DNA from: Haplomitrium mnioides
Lineage: Eukaryota; Marchantiophyta; Haplomitriopsida; Calobryales
Length of the DNA: 26,398 nt
Direction: 5' to 3'
NCBI GenBank assembly: GCA_049999725.1
Contig: JBNGIS010017949.1
Span: 1-26,398, forward strand
Made by a program: the position numbers and the translations under genes. Each line of letters begins with the position of its first letter. Position 1 is the first letter of the stretch. The notes below the pieces were generated by a model that saw only the letters and a program-made list of their open reading frames with translations, was not told the origin of the DNA and ran no database searches. Positions 10,570-19,625 of the stretch are shown in pieces.

Positions 10570-11477
10570 AATGAGTTCTCCAATGTTTTGTAAAACTCAA
10601 AAAACTAAGAATGCAATCGAGATCTTTCTCTTTCAAATAAGTTGTGCAGTAGTCATACACTTCCAATTTTCTAAAATTGTCGGGCAAGTTATAAACTTTG
10701 TGAGTGGGCATTTTCTTGTAGTGTCTCTGAAAACAATTGTCCATCCACTTATGCACAAATACTCCTTTAGCATATAATTCTTTCTTTCCAAAATGCCTCT
10801 AGGATCTTCATTTTTGAGATTTTGAATCCTTGGATTTTATCATTCCCTATTGATAATATTAATTTGAAGGCTCTTCTACAGACAACAATATTGCCAAGCA
10901 AAGTGAACCGATTGCCAACATTAGAGCTTTTTCTTGGTATTTCCCATTGCAATGTGATATCTCAATTCTTCATCCTTTGTCAAAAATACGTTTCTCTCAC
11001 AGTTTTCAAAAAATCTGTATTGCACAACGATAAGCAATTATTTTGACAACATGAAATTCTCTTGAATTTAGAAATTGACATTGGATTAGGATTTTTCTTC
11101 ACAAAGCTCCCGTCATGATGGACTTTCCACAAAGACTTTTCATGTAAAGTGTTTACTCGTGTGGGTTTTGGCCCAGATAAAAAATCTTATGTTGTGATGG
11201 TTGATTTGGTCCATAGGAGAATCCAGCAATTGGAGAAAATTCACCTTCTTAAAGATCTTGATCATTATTATAAACAATGTTTGTTCTTTGGTGATAAGTT
11301 TTCGAAGGATGAGATCCTCCTTGAGGATTGGGAGAATTACACCATGCCAAAATGGAATCTTCATCAATACCTTGAACATTAGAAAATGTTTTTTGTAACA
11401 TAATCGGTGTACTTGGTGATAACTCCAACGAAATATTGATTGATTGAGACTCTTTGCTAGAATCATTTCTCAAATTG

Positions 11478-11708
11478 TCATCTAAAGATTCTTTCAAAAG
11501 AGTTTGATTTTGTTTCAGATTTCCTAATCTCATTGCAAGGGTCAACTTGAATTGAAATCACATGTTGTTTGAGTGGTGTTATCGAGGACAATGATTCAAC
11601 CCCAAATTTGAAACCGTTTATTGATTCTATGGTTTTTGTGTTTTGGGCAAACACATTTTGATCTTGAATTTCGAGGTCTTCATTAGAAAAAGACAAAGAA
11701 AGGTCCAC
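11478..11708 (-). CDS. Hypothetical N-terminal exon of the minus-strand pseudogene
   Basis: An open stretch on the minus strand starts MDLSLSFSNEDLEIQDQN and is polar, Ser/Asn/Glu-rich and low in hydrophobic segments, like a disordered N-terminus. It lies upstream of and in the same direction as the DUF7869-like relic, with broken frames between. No motif identifies it. It may equally be a chance open frame in AT-rich DNA. Confidence 0.2.
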   Translation of the reverse strand: MDLSLSFSNEDLEIQDQNVFAQNTKTIESINGFKFGVESLSSITPLKQHVISIQVDPCNEIRKSETKSNSFERIFR

Positions 11709-11814
11709 AGCTCTAAGTTCTATGTCTGGAAGTTCTAAGTTGAACGTCTTTTTGTTGATCTATTGAAGTAGTAAAAAAAAAATTTAGCTTTGACCGCTTG
11801 ACCAACAACAAAGA

Positions 11815-12005
11815 TCTAGTGTGTGCAGAAGGTTGTGTATTCAATCCTTTGCAAGCAGTGGGCTCCCTCTTTGATACTTTGTGCAAAATTTGTTCACTCC
11901 TTAATCTTATGCATGCATTTGGGTTACTCTTTGACTTTATGTGCGTATAGGGTTCAATCCATTATTTTATTCACGCATAGGGTTCACCTTCTCGATCTTC
12001 GTGAG
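11815..12005. repeat. Degenerate minisatellite array (GTGCGTATAGGGTTC type)
   Basis: About six units of 30-40 bp carry TTTGCAAGCAGTGGGCTCC, TTATGCATGCATTTGGGTT, TTATGTGCGTATAGGGTTC and ATTCACGCATAGGGTTCACC, separated by TTTGA or TCAATCC. Same motif family as 5560-5890. The plus-strand frame at 11823-12023 is simply the array translated. Confidence 0.75.
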
Positions 12006-12518
12006 CAGAGCTATCTGATTTAACAAAAGCCATCTTTTTCTCCTATATACTTGCAATTAGACTTGACACTTTGGGTAGTCCATTGCTTGCCTCCAAACAA
12101 TTGCGGTTTGAACAAATCTCTAGGTGTCGATCAAAAGTAACACTTTTCTATGAACATGAATCTTGGAATTCTAACCTCTTGTTACCTTTGGAAACTCCAA
12201 AGATTGATAAAGCTTGCTAAAAAATAAACTATTTGAAGAAACTATGTTAACAAATATTGTCAATCTCTAACAACCTACCTAAAATAAGTGTTTTTTAAAG
12301 ACAATTTTGCAAAACGACAAAATTGTGAGTTTTTTGTGAAGAAAATAAAAAAAGGAAATTCGAAAGATGAAAACAAGTGATGCTTTATATACAAACATTT
12401 TTTTTTCACCACGCGAACCTATGTATCAAGAGCTCTAAGAATCATTTTTTGGTAGGAAAATGCATTTTTTGAAATTCAAGTATAAAAAGAGAAACAATTG
12501 ATAGTTTTTTTTTTCCAT
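12006..12518. other. AT-rich spacer without recognisable features
   Basis: Long T and A runs; no motif, gene or repeat that I can support. Confidence 0.5.
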
Positions 12519-12882
12519 TGCCACAAGTTCAATTACGAGATCATGTTTTCTTTTCATAATTATTTTTGCAATTTCTTGTGTTTTTTCCTATTTTGACTTT
12601 CTAGTTTTTGTAGAAATTTTATCCTTCATTTCTAGAGTTACTTTCTTACACATTTTCGTAGCAAAAAAAATTGCATCTCTAGCCACTACTCCAAAACTAG
12701 CACAATCAAAGCCTTATGGGTATGCCAATATATTGAATGAACTTGAGCTTATCAAATTAGCCAACAAATGGCCACTTTGATGTGGAACAATCAAGAAAAT
12801 TGATCATCACCTTTAACTTTTTAAGGTGAAGGCAAAAAAATTCAACATGGGCTTTTTGGTCCAAATCTCAATGAGTTGTGAG
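12519..12882 (+). repeat. Decayed upstream copy of the 12983-13340 segment
   Basis: From TGCCACAAGTTC at 12519 to the gap edge, this segment aligns with 12983-13342 at an offset of about 460 bp. Shared words include TTTTTGCAATTTCTT, GCACAATCAAAGCCTTA against GCTCAGCCAAAGCCTTA, and TTTTGGTCCAAAT. It therefore contains a more decayed copy of the exon at 13130. The first base after the gap matches the first base of this copy's alignable part. Confidence 0.8.
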
Positions 12883-12982
12883 NNNNNNNNNNNNNNNNNN
12901 NNNNNNNNNNNNNNNNNNNNNNNNNNNNNNNNNNNNNNNNNNNNNNNNNNNNNNNNNNNNNNNNNNNNNNNNNNNNNNNNNN
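12883..12982. other. Assembly gap of 100 N
   Basis: Exactly 100 N, the usual placeholder for a gap of unknown size. It sits between two tandem copies of the same segment, so repeat copies may have been lost or collapsed here. Confidence 0.99.
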
Positions 12983-13129
12983 TGTCGCAAGTTCACTTTT
13001 TAAATTTTGTTTTCTTATCCTTGCAATTTTTGCAATTTCTTATTATTTTGCCATTTTCAGTCGTTCGCTTTTCATGAACTTTTGTTCGTCAATTTTTTGC
13101 CCTCAAATTCCATCAGTTTTTACTTTCAG

Positions 13130-13489
13130 GAAAATGGAAGCATAGGTCAATGTTCCCAAACCAGCTCAGCCAAAGCCTTATTGGTATTCGGATGTTCTGG
13201 TCCTAGAGCCGAAAAATTAGACTTGGAAGGGCTACTTAATTGTGGAACCATGAAAGACATCGATCAACACCTTTACCTTTTTGCTGGTGAAGGTGAAAAA
13301 TATAACCTGAGCCTTTTGGTCCAAATAACCATTATTAGAGAGGGGCAGCAAGCCCACATCGGGATTCTTGTGCAATCAGTGGATAACACTTCCCTCTACA
13401 AGGCCTCTCGCAAACAATTTTTCTTTACGGAGATGAATAAGTGGGACATCTTCACCAAGCATCTACAGTCGGCTAAGGACGATCGCAAG
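13130..13489 (+). pseudogene. ParB-methyltransferase relic, exon A (unknown domain)
   Basis: A clean exon: acceptor TTTTTACTTTCAG (AG at 13128-13129), then exactly 120 codons without a stop from ENGSIGQCS to AKDDRK, then donor AAG with GTAGGA at 13490. Length is a multiple of three, so both borders are phase 0. The middle reads MKDIDQHLYLFAGEGEKYNL and later FFFTEMNKWDIFTKHLQ. I do not recognise the domain. It is the first visible exon of the plus-strand gene relic that continues to about 16990; earlier exons may be in or before the gap. A decayed copy lies at about 12660-12882. Confidence 0.6.
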
Positions 13490-13762
13490 GTAGGATATGA
13501 AAACTATTTTTCATTTGTTTTCATGCACGTTTGGACTCATAACTCCATGTGCGCATGGACTCAGAAGTTGTTTTGCGCAAGGACTCATGAGTCCCTACGA
13601 GCATGTACTCTTGAGTCCATACGCACATGGACTTAGAGTCCCTGCTTGCATTTAGATACCAGCTTCTTTTTTTGCTTAGACTATAGGTCTAGAAGTTTAA
13701 ATTCCTAATAAACATATGGAGATTTTTTGTGTAACATGTTTGATCGTTTTTTATTTTTGTTT
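13490..13762 (+). other. Intron 1 of the relic, carrying satellite units
   Basis: The donor GT is at 13490. The acceptor is not clear: the pyrimidine-rich stretch before 13762 ends CTCAATATTTGG, without a good AG, so it may have mutated. About five satellite units (13520-13650) such as ATGTGCGCATGGACTCAG and ATACGCACATGGACTTAG lie inside, the same family as in intron 2. Confidence 0.5.
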
Positions 13763-15237
13763 TCAATTTACTCAATATTTGGCGAACTTTGTTGATGTCT
13801 ACCCTGACGTGAAGAGTGTCGAGCAAGACTTCATCAAGCTGACCATTAGCATCAAGCTACTAAAGCCAAAACAAGGAGTCCATAATCAAAAACTAGTCCC
13901 GCATCAAAGCGTAGAGACCATGTCAATAGTAACAATAGCAAGACCATCAATTTCCAAAAACGAAAGGCAGTAGAGTGAGTCGAGGCTCCAAAAAAGAAAA
14001 AATAGGTCGTCTCAAAGAAGAAGTCTATTCTCGCACCCATTATTAAGGAGGAGCCAACCCCCTTCCACTCTCCAACAAGGTCATCTTCTTCGGCCCCTTC
14101 ATCTTCAACACCAAGCAACTAAGGGGAGGAAGCAGAGCCGGAGCCAATTCAGGCTCCAACGTCTAGAACAAAAAGGCAATTGCATAAGGGGATGCAAACA
14201 TTTTAGGAATGTGAGCAAGTGGACCCTCAGACACTGTCTAAGGAAGCAAAAAAATAAAATCATGGAGTCTGCAATCTAGCAATGCCGAGTTAGAGAGGAA
14301 ACCATTACGATTCGGCTAGAGAATTTAAACCTTCCAAAACCTAGAATAGACAACTGGAGACCATTCCAAATTAGGAGGTTGAATGAAGACTTTGTTGAGC
14401 TTCTTGCAAAGAGAATGCTCACTAATAAATATGTGCACATTTTTTTGATTGTTGTTGTCGACTTGAAGTACGGGTTGAAGGATAAGTCAGAGTTTGATTA
14501 GAGGAACCCTGACAAGTATCGGTACAAGATTGCAGAAAGCAATCATAGTGTTGCCATATTTAATCACAAAATATGGAGCAAAGAGTCCAATGTTGTCACT
14601 CTACAATTGTTATGTGTACATAGGCTTAACACCAATAGAAGCCCGCATATTTGCAATAGATGATAACAAATGACAATTGCACCAAAGGTACCGATTGGAA
14701 ATGAAATCTATTCAGAAGGTCTAATATTGGCATCAGATGTTTGTGGAGAGTGGGATGGTTTCACCTTAGAAATTAAAAAGATAGTTGGTGCTAGAGCTCC
14801 TAGAGATCAAGCCAAAGTCAACTTTTGAGAAGACAATCACTCAACAAGACAATTGGTTCTAGTTGGCATTCCGAAGTGGTGAGCTCTAGGATTTACAACA
14901 TAGCATTTTTTATGTGGAAGAAAAATACGGTGAAAGGCCAGAAACCTAAGGCCAAAGGATTGCTAAGAATGAAGGACATGAAGTGGATACCTTGGATGTC
15001 TCTTCAGGGTCTTCCGGACAAAGTTTAAACTTCTATTTTGGAATGCGTGGAAGGCAGAGAGCTTTCAATTGGTGAAATGTCTTGACAACTAGAGAGACAT
15101 AAAGTTTTAGCGACCATGGTATGTCGTTTTGCTATGAAGCCTATTGCAGCTCTTAGGAAGATGCAAGAGAGGAGTACTTTCTCCACAACGAGGAGTCAAA
15201 GATGTTTTCATTTTACTTCAGTTTTGATAAGCTTTTG
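13763..15237 (+). pseudogene. ParB-like segment of the ParB-methyltransferase relic
   Basis: The segment starts with FVDVYPDVKSVEQDFIKL, then a basic and Ser/Pro-rich linker (13970-14130: PKKKK, SKKKS, SPTRSSSSAPSSS) with several stops. From 14289 a ParB-N-like pattern follows: WRPFQIRRLNEDFVELLAKR, then YRYKIAESNHSVA (14517-14555), where ParB proteins have a GxHR-type box, then one frame over YVYIGLTPIEARIFAIDDN (14611-14667), like the conserved helix ending in N. The remainder includes KKNTVKGQKPKAKGLL and LECVEGRELSIGEMS. It ends at donor GTAAGT (15238). Stops at about 14501, 14668 and elsewhere plus a frameshift make it dead. The ParB call is by pattern only. Confidence 0.55.
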
Positions 15238-15902
15238 GTAAGTTTGTTTTTCTATTCTACATTTCTTTTTCTAGAGTTGCATTAAATTTTTTGTTAATAG
15301 ACTTTTGCTAGTATAAAAATGATTCTCAATTTATACGCACATAGGCTATCAAGTCCGTGTATACAAAGACTCTCTAGTTTGGCATGTTTGGACTACCAAA
15401 TCCATGCACGCATGGACTCTATAGTCAATGCATGCATGGACTCTCTAATTCAAGCGCAACTTCCATTTCAAGTTGTTGCGACTAGACATTTAAACCAATG
15501 CCAACATAGACTTGAGAGTCCAAGCACCCTTGGACTCTGAAGTCCATGTGCGCATGAAGTTTGCAATCCAGACATGCCAAGACTTGAGAATCCATCAACG
15601 AATCCATACGCATTGGGACTCTCAAGTCCATGCCACATGGACTTCAAAGACCATGCGTGCTTGGACTTTAATGTCCAAGCACACTTGGACTTCAATGTCC
15701 ATGCACGCTTGGACTTCAATGTCCATACATGCAGGGACTTCAATGTCCCTGCTAGCTTGAACTCCAATGTCCATGCTATTATGGACTCTCAAGTCAATGC
15801 TTAGATTGACTTGAGGGTCCTTGCTTGCCTGCTCTTTCTCTTTAAAGTCTACATTTTTTTGGGTTCTCTCCTCTTATTTCTTTTCATTTTTGTTGTGTAT
15901 AG
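15238..15902 (+). other. Intron 2 of the relic, expanded by a minisatellite
   Basis: Donor GTAAGT at 15238-15243; acceptor TTTTTGTTGTGTATAG with AG at 15901-15902 after a strong pyrimidine tract. Roughly 520 of its 665 bases are the 24-bp array described separately. The coding segments on both sides belong to the same relic, which supports the intron. Confidence 0.6.
15320..15835. repeat. 24-bp minisatellite, roughly 20 units
   Basis: From about 15622 to 15815 the array runs in regular 24-bp steps, each a variant of CAATGTCCATGCACGCTTGG plus ACTT. The left part (15320-15620) is the same unit with more indels. Because 24 is divisible by three, long open frames appear in several frames on both strands (for example 15512-15760 plus and 15468-15767 minus), all reading repeated W-T-S-type peptides; they are artefacts of the array. 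The unit core CATGCGCGCATG is self-complementary. Confidence 0.9.
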
Positions 15903-16458
15903 GGGGACAAAACCTTTAAACAACATCTTGCCAAAAAAATGACTGCAGCTGCCAAAGGGCAAAAACGATTAGGGTTGAAGAAGCCCCAGATAATCAAGAC
16001 CATGCCCCAACACTTGTTTCCTATGCTTCTGCTTTTCCGCTTCATTGCCAGAAAGCTATAGAGTGGAAATCAAAGTAGCAAAATGATGCTACTTCCCTTC
16101 CCATTGAAGGAGTTCTTTGAGACGAAGACGAGGACTTAATGTTCTTTGTTGATGGACTCACCATAGCATATTACCAAGTCCACGGGGAGGCAAATGCTCG
16201 TTAGTTGAAGGGATTCGTGAAACCTAGATGTTTCACTTTGGCAATCGTAGACATTCCTTACGGTTACAACCTTAAGGAATGCAAACACAACGATTTCAAA
16301 CCCTTTATCAAGGATGACATTTTTGATATGGGTTCCTCTTTTGCGGTAGTCACCACTTTTGATTTTTGGTCTTTTGTAATAGTTCATTCTTTGCAATAAT
16401 TTGGCATCGACAAGGATGCTCGTTTGGAGGTTTGCTATGCTATTAACCACGACATCTG
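15903..16458 (+). pseudogene. Relic exon C: methyltransferase DPPY-like region
   Basis: After the acceptor at 15902 the first frame reads GDKTFKQHLAKK and LGLKKPQIIKTMPQHLF. After a frameshift (by 16121) the frame reads DEDLMFFVDGLTIAYY, a TAG stop, then CFTLAIVDIPYGYNL. DIPY (16250-16261) sits where amino-methyltransferases have the catalytic DPPY, at the end of a hydrophobic strand. SFAVVTTFDFWSFVIVHSLQ then resembles the next core strand. The exon ends at donor GTAAGT (GT at 16459-16460). One Pro of DPPY is Ile, and stops at about 16202 and 16397 inactivate it. Confidence 0.6.
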
Positions 16459-16559
16459 GTAAGTTCTTTTTGAAATTTTTTTAGTTTATCTTGTTTAGTT
16501 TTCCTACTCTATCTTTCAAGTGTCTAATTTGTTTGTTTTTCTTACTACATGAAAAAAAG
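16459..16559 (+). other. Intron 3 of the relic
   Basis: Donor GTAAGT at 16459 and AG at 16558-16559. Joining the two sides keeps the reading frame (INHDI, then Cys, then NIHHSGGPR), which supports the intron. The acceptor lies after GAAAAAA rather than a pyrimidine tract, so it is weak. Most of this intron (from 16481) is also present in the inverted copy. Confidence 0.5.
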
Positions 16560-17456
16560 CAATATTCATCATTCTGGTGGTCCAAGAACTGCTCACACCT
16601 ACGAGTATTGGACTATGGGCTATTGGAAAAAGGAGGGCAAGAGGAGCATGAGGCTTGTCAACTTGCAAGCTGATGATCCTAGTGGTCGTCTTCGACAAAT
16701 TATGTGGAGTGTGTTTAGTTGACGTGTTGCGTCAGCCAAGCTAAAACATCTAAGAGATGATGCTCTTGTGAATTTTTACCAAAGCCTTAAGCTCTTTATA
16801 AATTTTTCATTGACCATTTATCAATAGAGCAAGATTAGATCTTAGATCTTTGCTCTGGGTCAGACACATGCTTTGTCTGTACTTTTAAAATTGATGCAAA
16901 GTTGCATTGTTGTGGAATATAATAGACGTCAATCTATCTATATTCCTTAGAGATTTTTGACAATGACTTCTTTGCCTTCTGATGTGACAATCTGATATGA
17001 CAATGGCGTCTATTATATTGTACAACAATGCAATTTTGCATCAATTTTGAAAGTACAAACAAAGCATGTGTCTAACTTAGAGCAAAGATCTAAGATCCAA
17101 TCTTGCTCTGTTAATAAATGGTCAATGAAAATTTTATAAAGAGCCTAGGGCTTTGGTAAATATTCACAAGAGCATCATCTCCTAGATGTTTTAGCTTGGC
17201 TGACACAACACGTTAACTAAACACACTCTACATAATTTGTCGAGGACTACCACTAGCATCATCAGCTTGCAAGTTGAAGAGCCTCATGCTCCTCTTCCCC
17301 TCCTTTTTCCAGTAGCCCACAGTTCAATACTCGTAGGCGTGAGCAATTCTTGGACCACCGGAATGATGAATATTGCTTTTGTTCGTGTAGTAGGAAAAAC
17401 AAACAAATCAGACACTTGAAAGATAGAGTAGGAAAACTAAACAAGATAATAAACTA
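16481..17456. repeat. Inverted repeat: 450-bp arms, 74-bp spacer
   Basis: Arm A (16481-16930) and arm B (17005-17456) are reverse complements with high similarity by eye, around 90%. Arm A holds the end of intron 3 and most of exon D of the methyltransferase relic; arm B is an antisense copy of the same. The spacer 16931-17004 is the continuation of exon D. Both arms share the stop codon after MxSVFS, so the duplication copied an already dead exon, or both were dead in the source. A transcript through it would fold into a long hairpin RNA. Confidence 0.92.
16560..16990 (+). pseudogene. Relic exon D: methyltransferase SAM-binding region
   Basis: The exon opens NIHHSGGPRTAHTYEYW, then a stop near 16720, then LRDDALVNFYQS. 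After a frameshift around 16805 it reads IDHLSIEQD, a stop, then ILDLCSGSDTCFVC; DLCSG (16845-16859) matches motif I (DxFxGxG/S) of DNA methyltransferases. In a third frame IVVEYNRRQSIYIP (16905-16946) fits the following acidic motif that contacts the SAM ribose. Motif I lying after the DPPY-like motif is the beta-class order typical of N6-adenine or N4-cytosine enzymes. Multiple frame changes mean no active enzyme. Confidence 0.6.
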
Positions 17457-18680
17457 AAGTTATAATACATATAAAGAGCATTGAATTGCAAGTAAAAGAG
17501 CTCAAATGGATCTCAATTGACCCATCATAGACTCAAAATCAGCTTTCAGCAATGACATTAGAGCTTAGGGCTTTCTTAGTATAGCGTATACCATAGCTTG
17601 CCTCTTGGATGTCTCTACAACTTTTATAAATCAACTCTTCAATCATTATAATCTAATTAACTTGATGATGTGAGCTCGCTTCACCACACTACGTAGAAGC
17701 TATACATTTGATAAAAAAATTGATGGTTAGATCCTCTCTTCCTTGTTGCCCCTTATAGGACATATTATATTTAGCCAAAAAGTTAGTTTGATAGTAACTT
17801 ATCCCGGTGGAAACTAGAATGTGGAGAATATAGATTTGTAAACTCCTACATCGCCAGATAACTACAAATAACTAAACCAACAATGTCTTTTTCACAAGTA
17901 GACAAAGTGTCATTGGCTTGTCAACAAACATAGTTTGGGTTTGTGACTTATCTTGTTTAGTTGGTTTTCCCATATCCATCTTCATGCAGTCTATTAGTCC
18001 CCCTAGTAGCCAAGAACTGATTTATGATAAGAGGAAAATCTTGCTAAGAAACAATGAATCGATTGAGCCATTAAAACTTTGATTCACATCCAAACTTGAC
18101 TTGATCTTGATTCCTTACTTCTAGATCACTTTGAATCTACCATGTTTCGTATACTTTGTTGAGTATGCATTGTATCTTGTTTGCTTTTGGCTACAAAATG
18201 ACAAAGACTTTACAAAATATTGTAAGACATATGAACTTTCATCTCCTCTGAAATTTGCGGGACAACTTCTACACTACAATTGCAAGATTTGAATGATAAA
18301 ACTTTTTTTTTGCTTAAGCACAACTGAGTTCTTTGGATATGGAGAAATAGAAATTTTGAAATCTTTGTAATCAAACATTTAGTTTGAAGCTTTTGAATCT
18401 CAAAGCATAACATTCCTCGTCATGGAGTCTAGGTCTAGGTCTAGGTCTAACTCTACCTCCACATCCTTTTTCCCTTAATGAATAAATGTTGAGATGTGAT
18501 GTGTTGTCTAAGTAAATCCTCTACTTTACTTAGTTAGTAAGAGATCCATCGTCACGTAGTTGCTAAAGGAAGTCTAAAATAGGAAGCCGATGTGAAAGGA
18601 AGCCTTCAAGCCATATCACATGAGTTCTCTGTTGCATTGCCCCATTGCATTGCAGAATGTGTTCCTAAATAAACATCCGC
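17457..18680. other. AT-rich stretch without a recognisable gene
   Basis: No coding frame that I can support. A small TCTAGG microsatellite (three and a half units) lies at 18428-18449. The minus-strand frame at 18210-18413 has no recognisable motif. Confidence 0.5.
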
Positions 18681-19625
18681 TACTTTGAACCAGGAACAGG
18701 CTACTCAAAACAAGAACTTTTTTTTTTGGGAAAATTTGTAATTTTTCATATCAAAAAACATTAAAAAAAGGTTAATTTTTAAAAACAAAAAGTACATGAG
18801 TTTTTTGTCGTTTTAGCAAGCGTAATAGAGGGAAAGTCAATTTTGTTATGCAAAATCAATCAATATTACTAGTTTTTATGAAAACATTGGAAAACTTGAA
18901 TTTGTTTAAAATCATAAAAATTACGGTAAGTTTTCATCAAAAAATTGCATTTATTATTGATTACAATTCTAAGCCCAAAAGTTTAAATACACGTCATAAG
19001 AAACTATTTTAAAATATGTTTTATTGCACAAACTTGAGGCGCGCGTAGACATAGTGCTCTTTCAAACTTTTTGTTGGAAAAATATTACAAAACACAAAGA
19101 AAAAGCCTAAGGGGACTAGAAGTCAAGGGAATGAGTTTGCAATGGTAAACACAAAAACAAAGAAAAAGAAACATTGCATCAATTTAAGAGCTTTATTTTA
19201 AACATTAGGAAGAAAAGAAGCTTTCAGTTTAAGTTGAAAATCCATGCAATCAAAAGTGAATGTAGGCTTTCAAAAAGGTTCCAACAATTAAAAATATTTC
19301 ATAGTTCAACAAAGTATATATAGAAACGTATCATAATTCACAATCAAAAAGGTAGTAGCTTAGGAGATTGCATTAAGATTGTAAACATGAAACATCTCCA
19401 AGTTTTAGACTGGATTCAACTAAACAAAGGTTTCAAGATCTACAAAAGAGTCTATGACCTGTGTACAAACAAAGTTGTAAGCAGTAGTCTTTGTATGAAG
19501 AAGCTTAAGGGTTGTGCATGAGAAGTAGAACTTTTGGAAGTCGTGGACTTCCACCCCAAAGTCTATGCGCGCATAGGAATCCAAGCTCAATATGTGAACA
19601 CTCCACTCCAAAGTCTAAGCCCGCT
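18681..19625 (+). repeat. Dispersed repeat, copy 2 (about 950 bp)
   Basis: Direct-orientation, diverged copy of 6313-7270. It starts TACTTTGAACCAGGAAC and ends with the satellite-bearing segment CACCCCAAAGTCTATGCGCG (from 19553). The upstream flanks differ between the copies, which sets the left border. The right border coincides with a sharp rise in GC content. Confidence 0.75.

Larger units (their letters stand above)
7960..11130 (-). pseudogene. Decayed DUF7869-like gene (IDGMDQ / GHTHxxID family)
   Basis: Read downward, the order is a Cys pair segment ISCCQNNCL (about 11060); VVCRRAFKLILSIGNDKI (about 10850); a Cys segment PKCNRFVVCKTCKEI (10484-10560); an intron; QQIKERTKLANHQRKCYADG and YLGIVIDGMDQKKTVILH (9458-9560); LYLQLYNTIQENKTS and KVGFLMVGHTHDQIDQILS (about 9086-9260); an F/W-rich C-terminal part (8546-8965); and a tail with DPKGRPFWVTKVLQV (about 8270). 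I know this order from multi-copy eukaryotic proteins of unknown function that I recall as DUF7869; the accession is from memory. Several frameshifts and stops make it a pseudogene. A transposase-like RNase H fold is my inference. Confidence 0.75.

Noticed and set aside
11149-11382. Plus-strand frame reading GFGPDKKSYVVMVDLVHRRI...
   Set aside because: The composition is protein-like, but it is antisense to the minus-strand relic, has no recognisable domain or splice signals, and overlaps other long frames on both strands. Too weak to call.
15468-15804. Three long frames on both strands with W-T-S repeats
   Set aside because: They are translations of the 24-bp minisatellite, which stays open because the period is a multiple of three.
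16491-17444. Matching 60-codon frames starting MFSFPTLSFKCL and MSKTTTRI/MSRTTTSI in both arms of the inverted repeat
   Set aside because: They are conserved only because the arms are copies. The methyltransferase-like frame is a different one.
17850-18200. Possible Ty1/copia remnant on the minus strand
   Set aside because: A few words looked suggestive, but no RT, integrase or LTR motif could be read in any frame.
18428-18449. TCTAGG hexamer repeat as possible telomere-like sequence
   Set aside because: Only about three and a half units, and the unit is not a plant telomere repeat (TTTAGGG).
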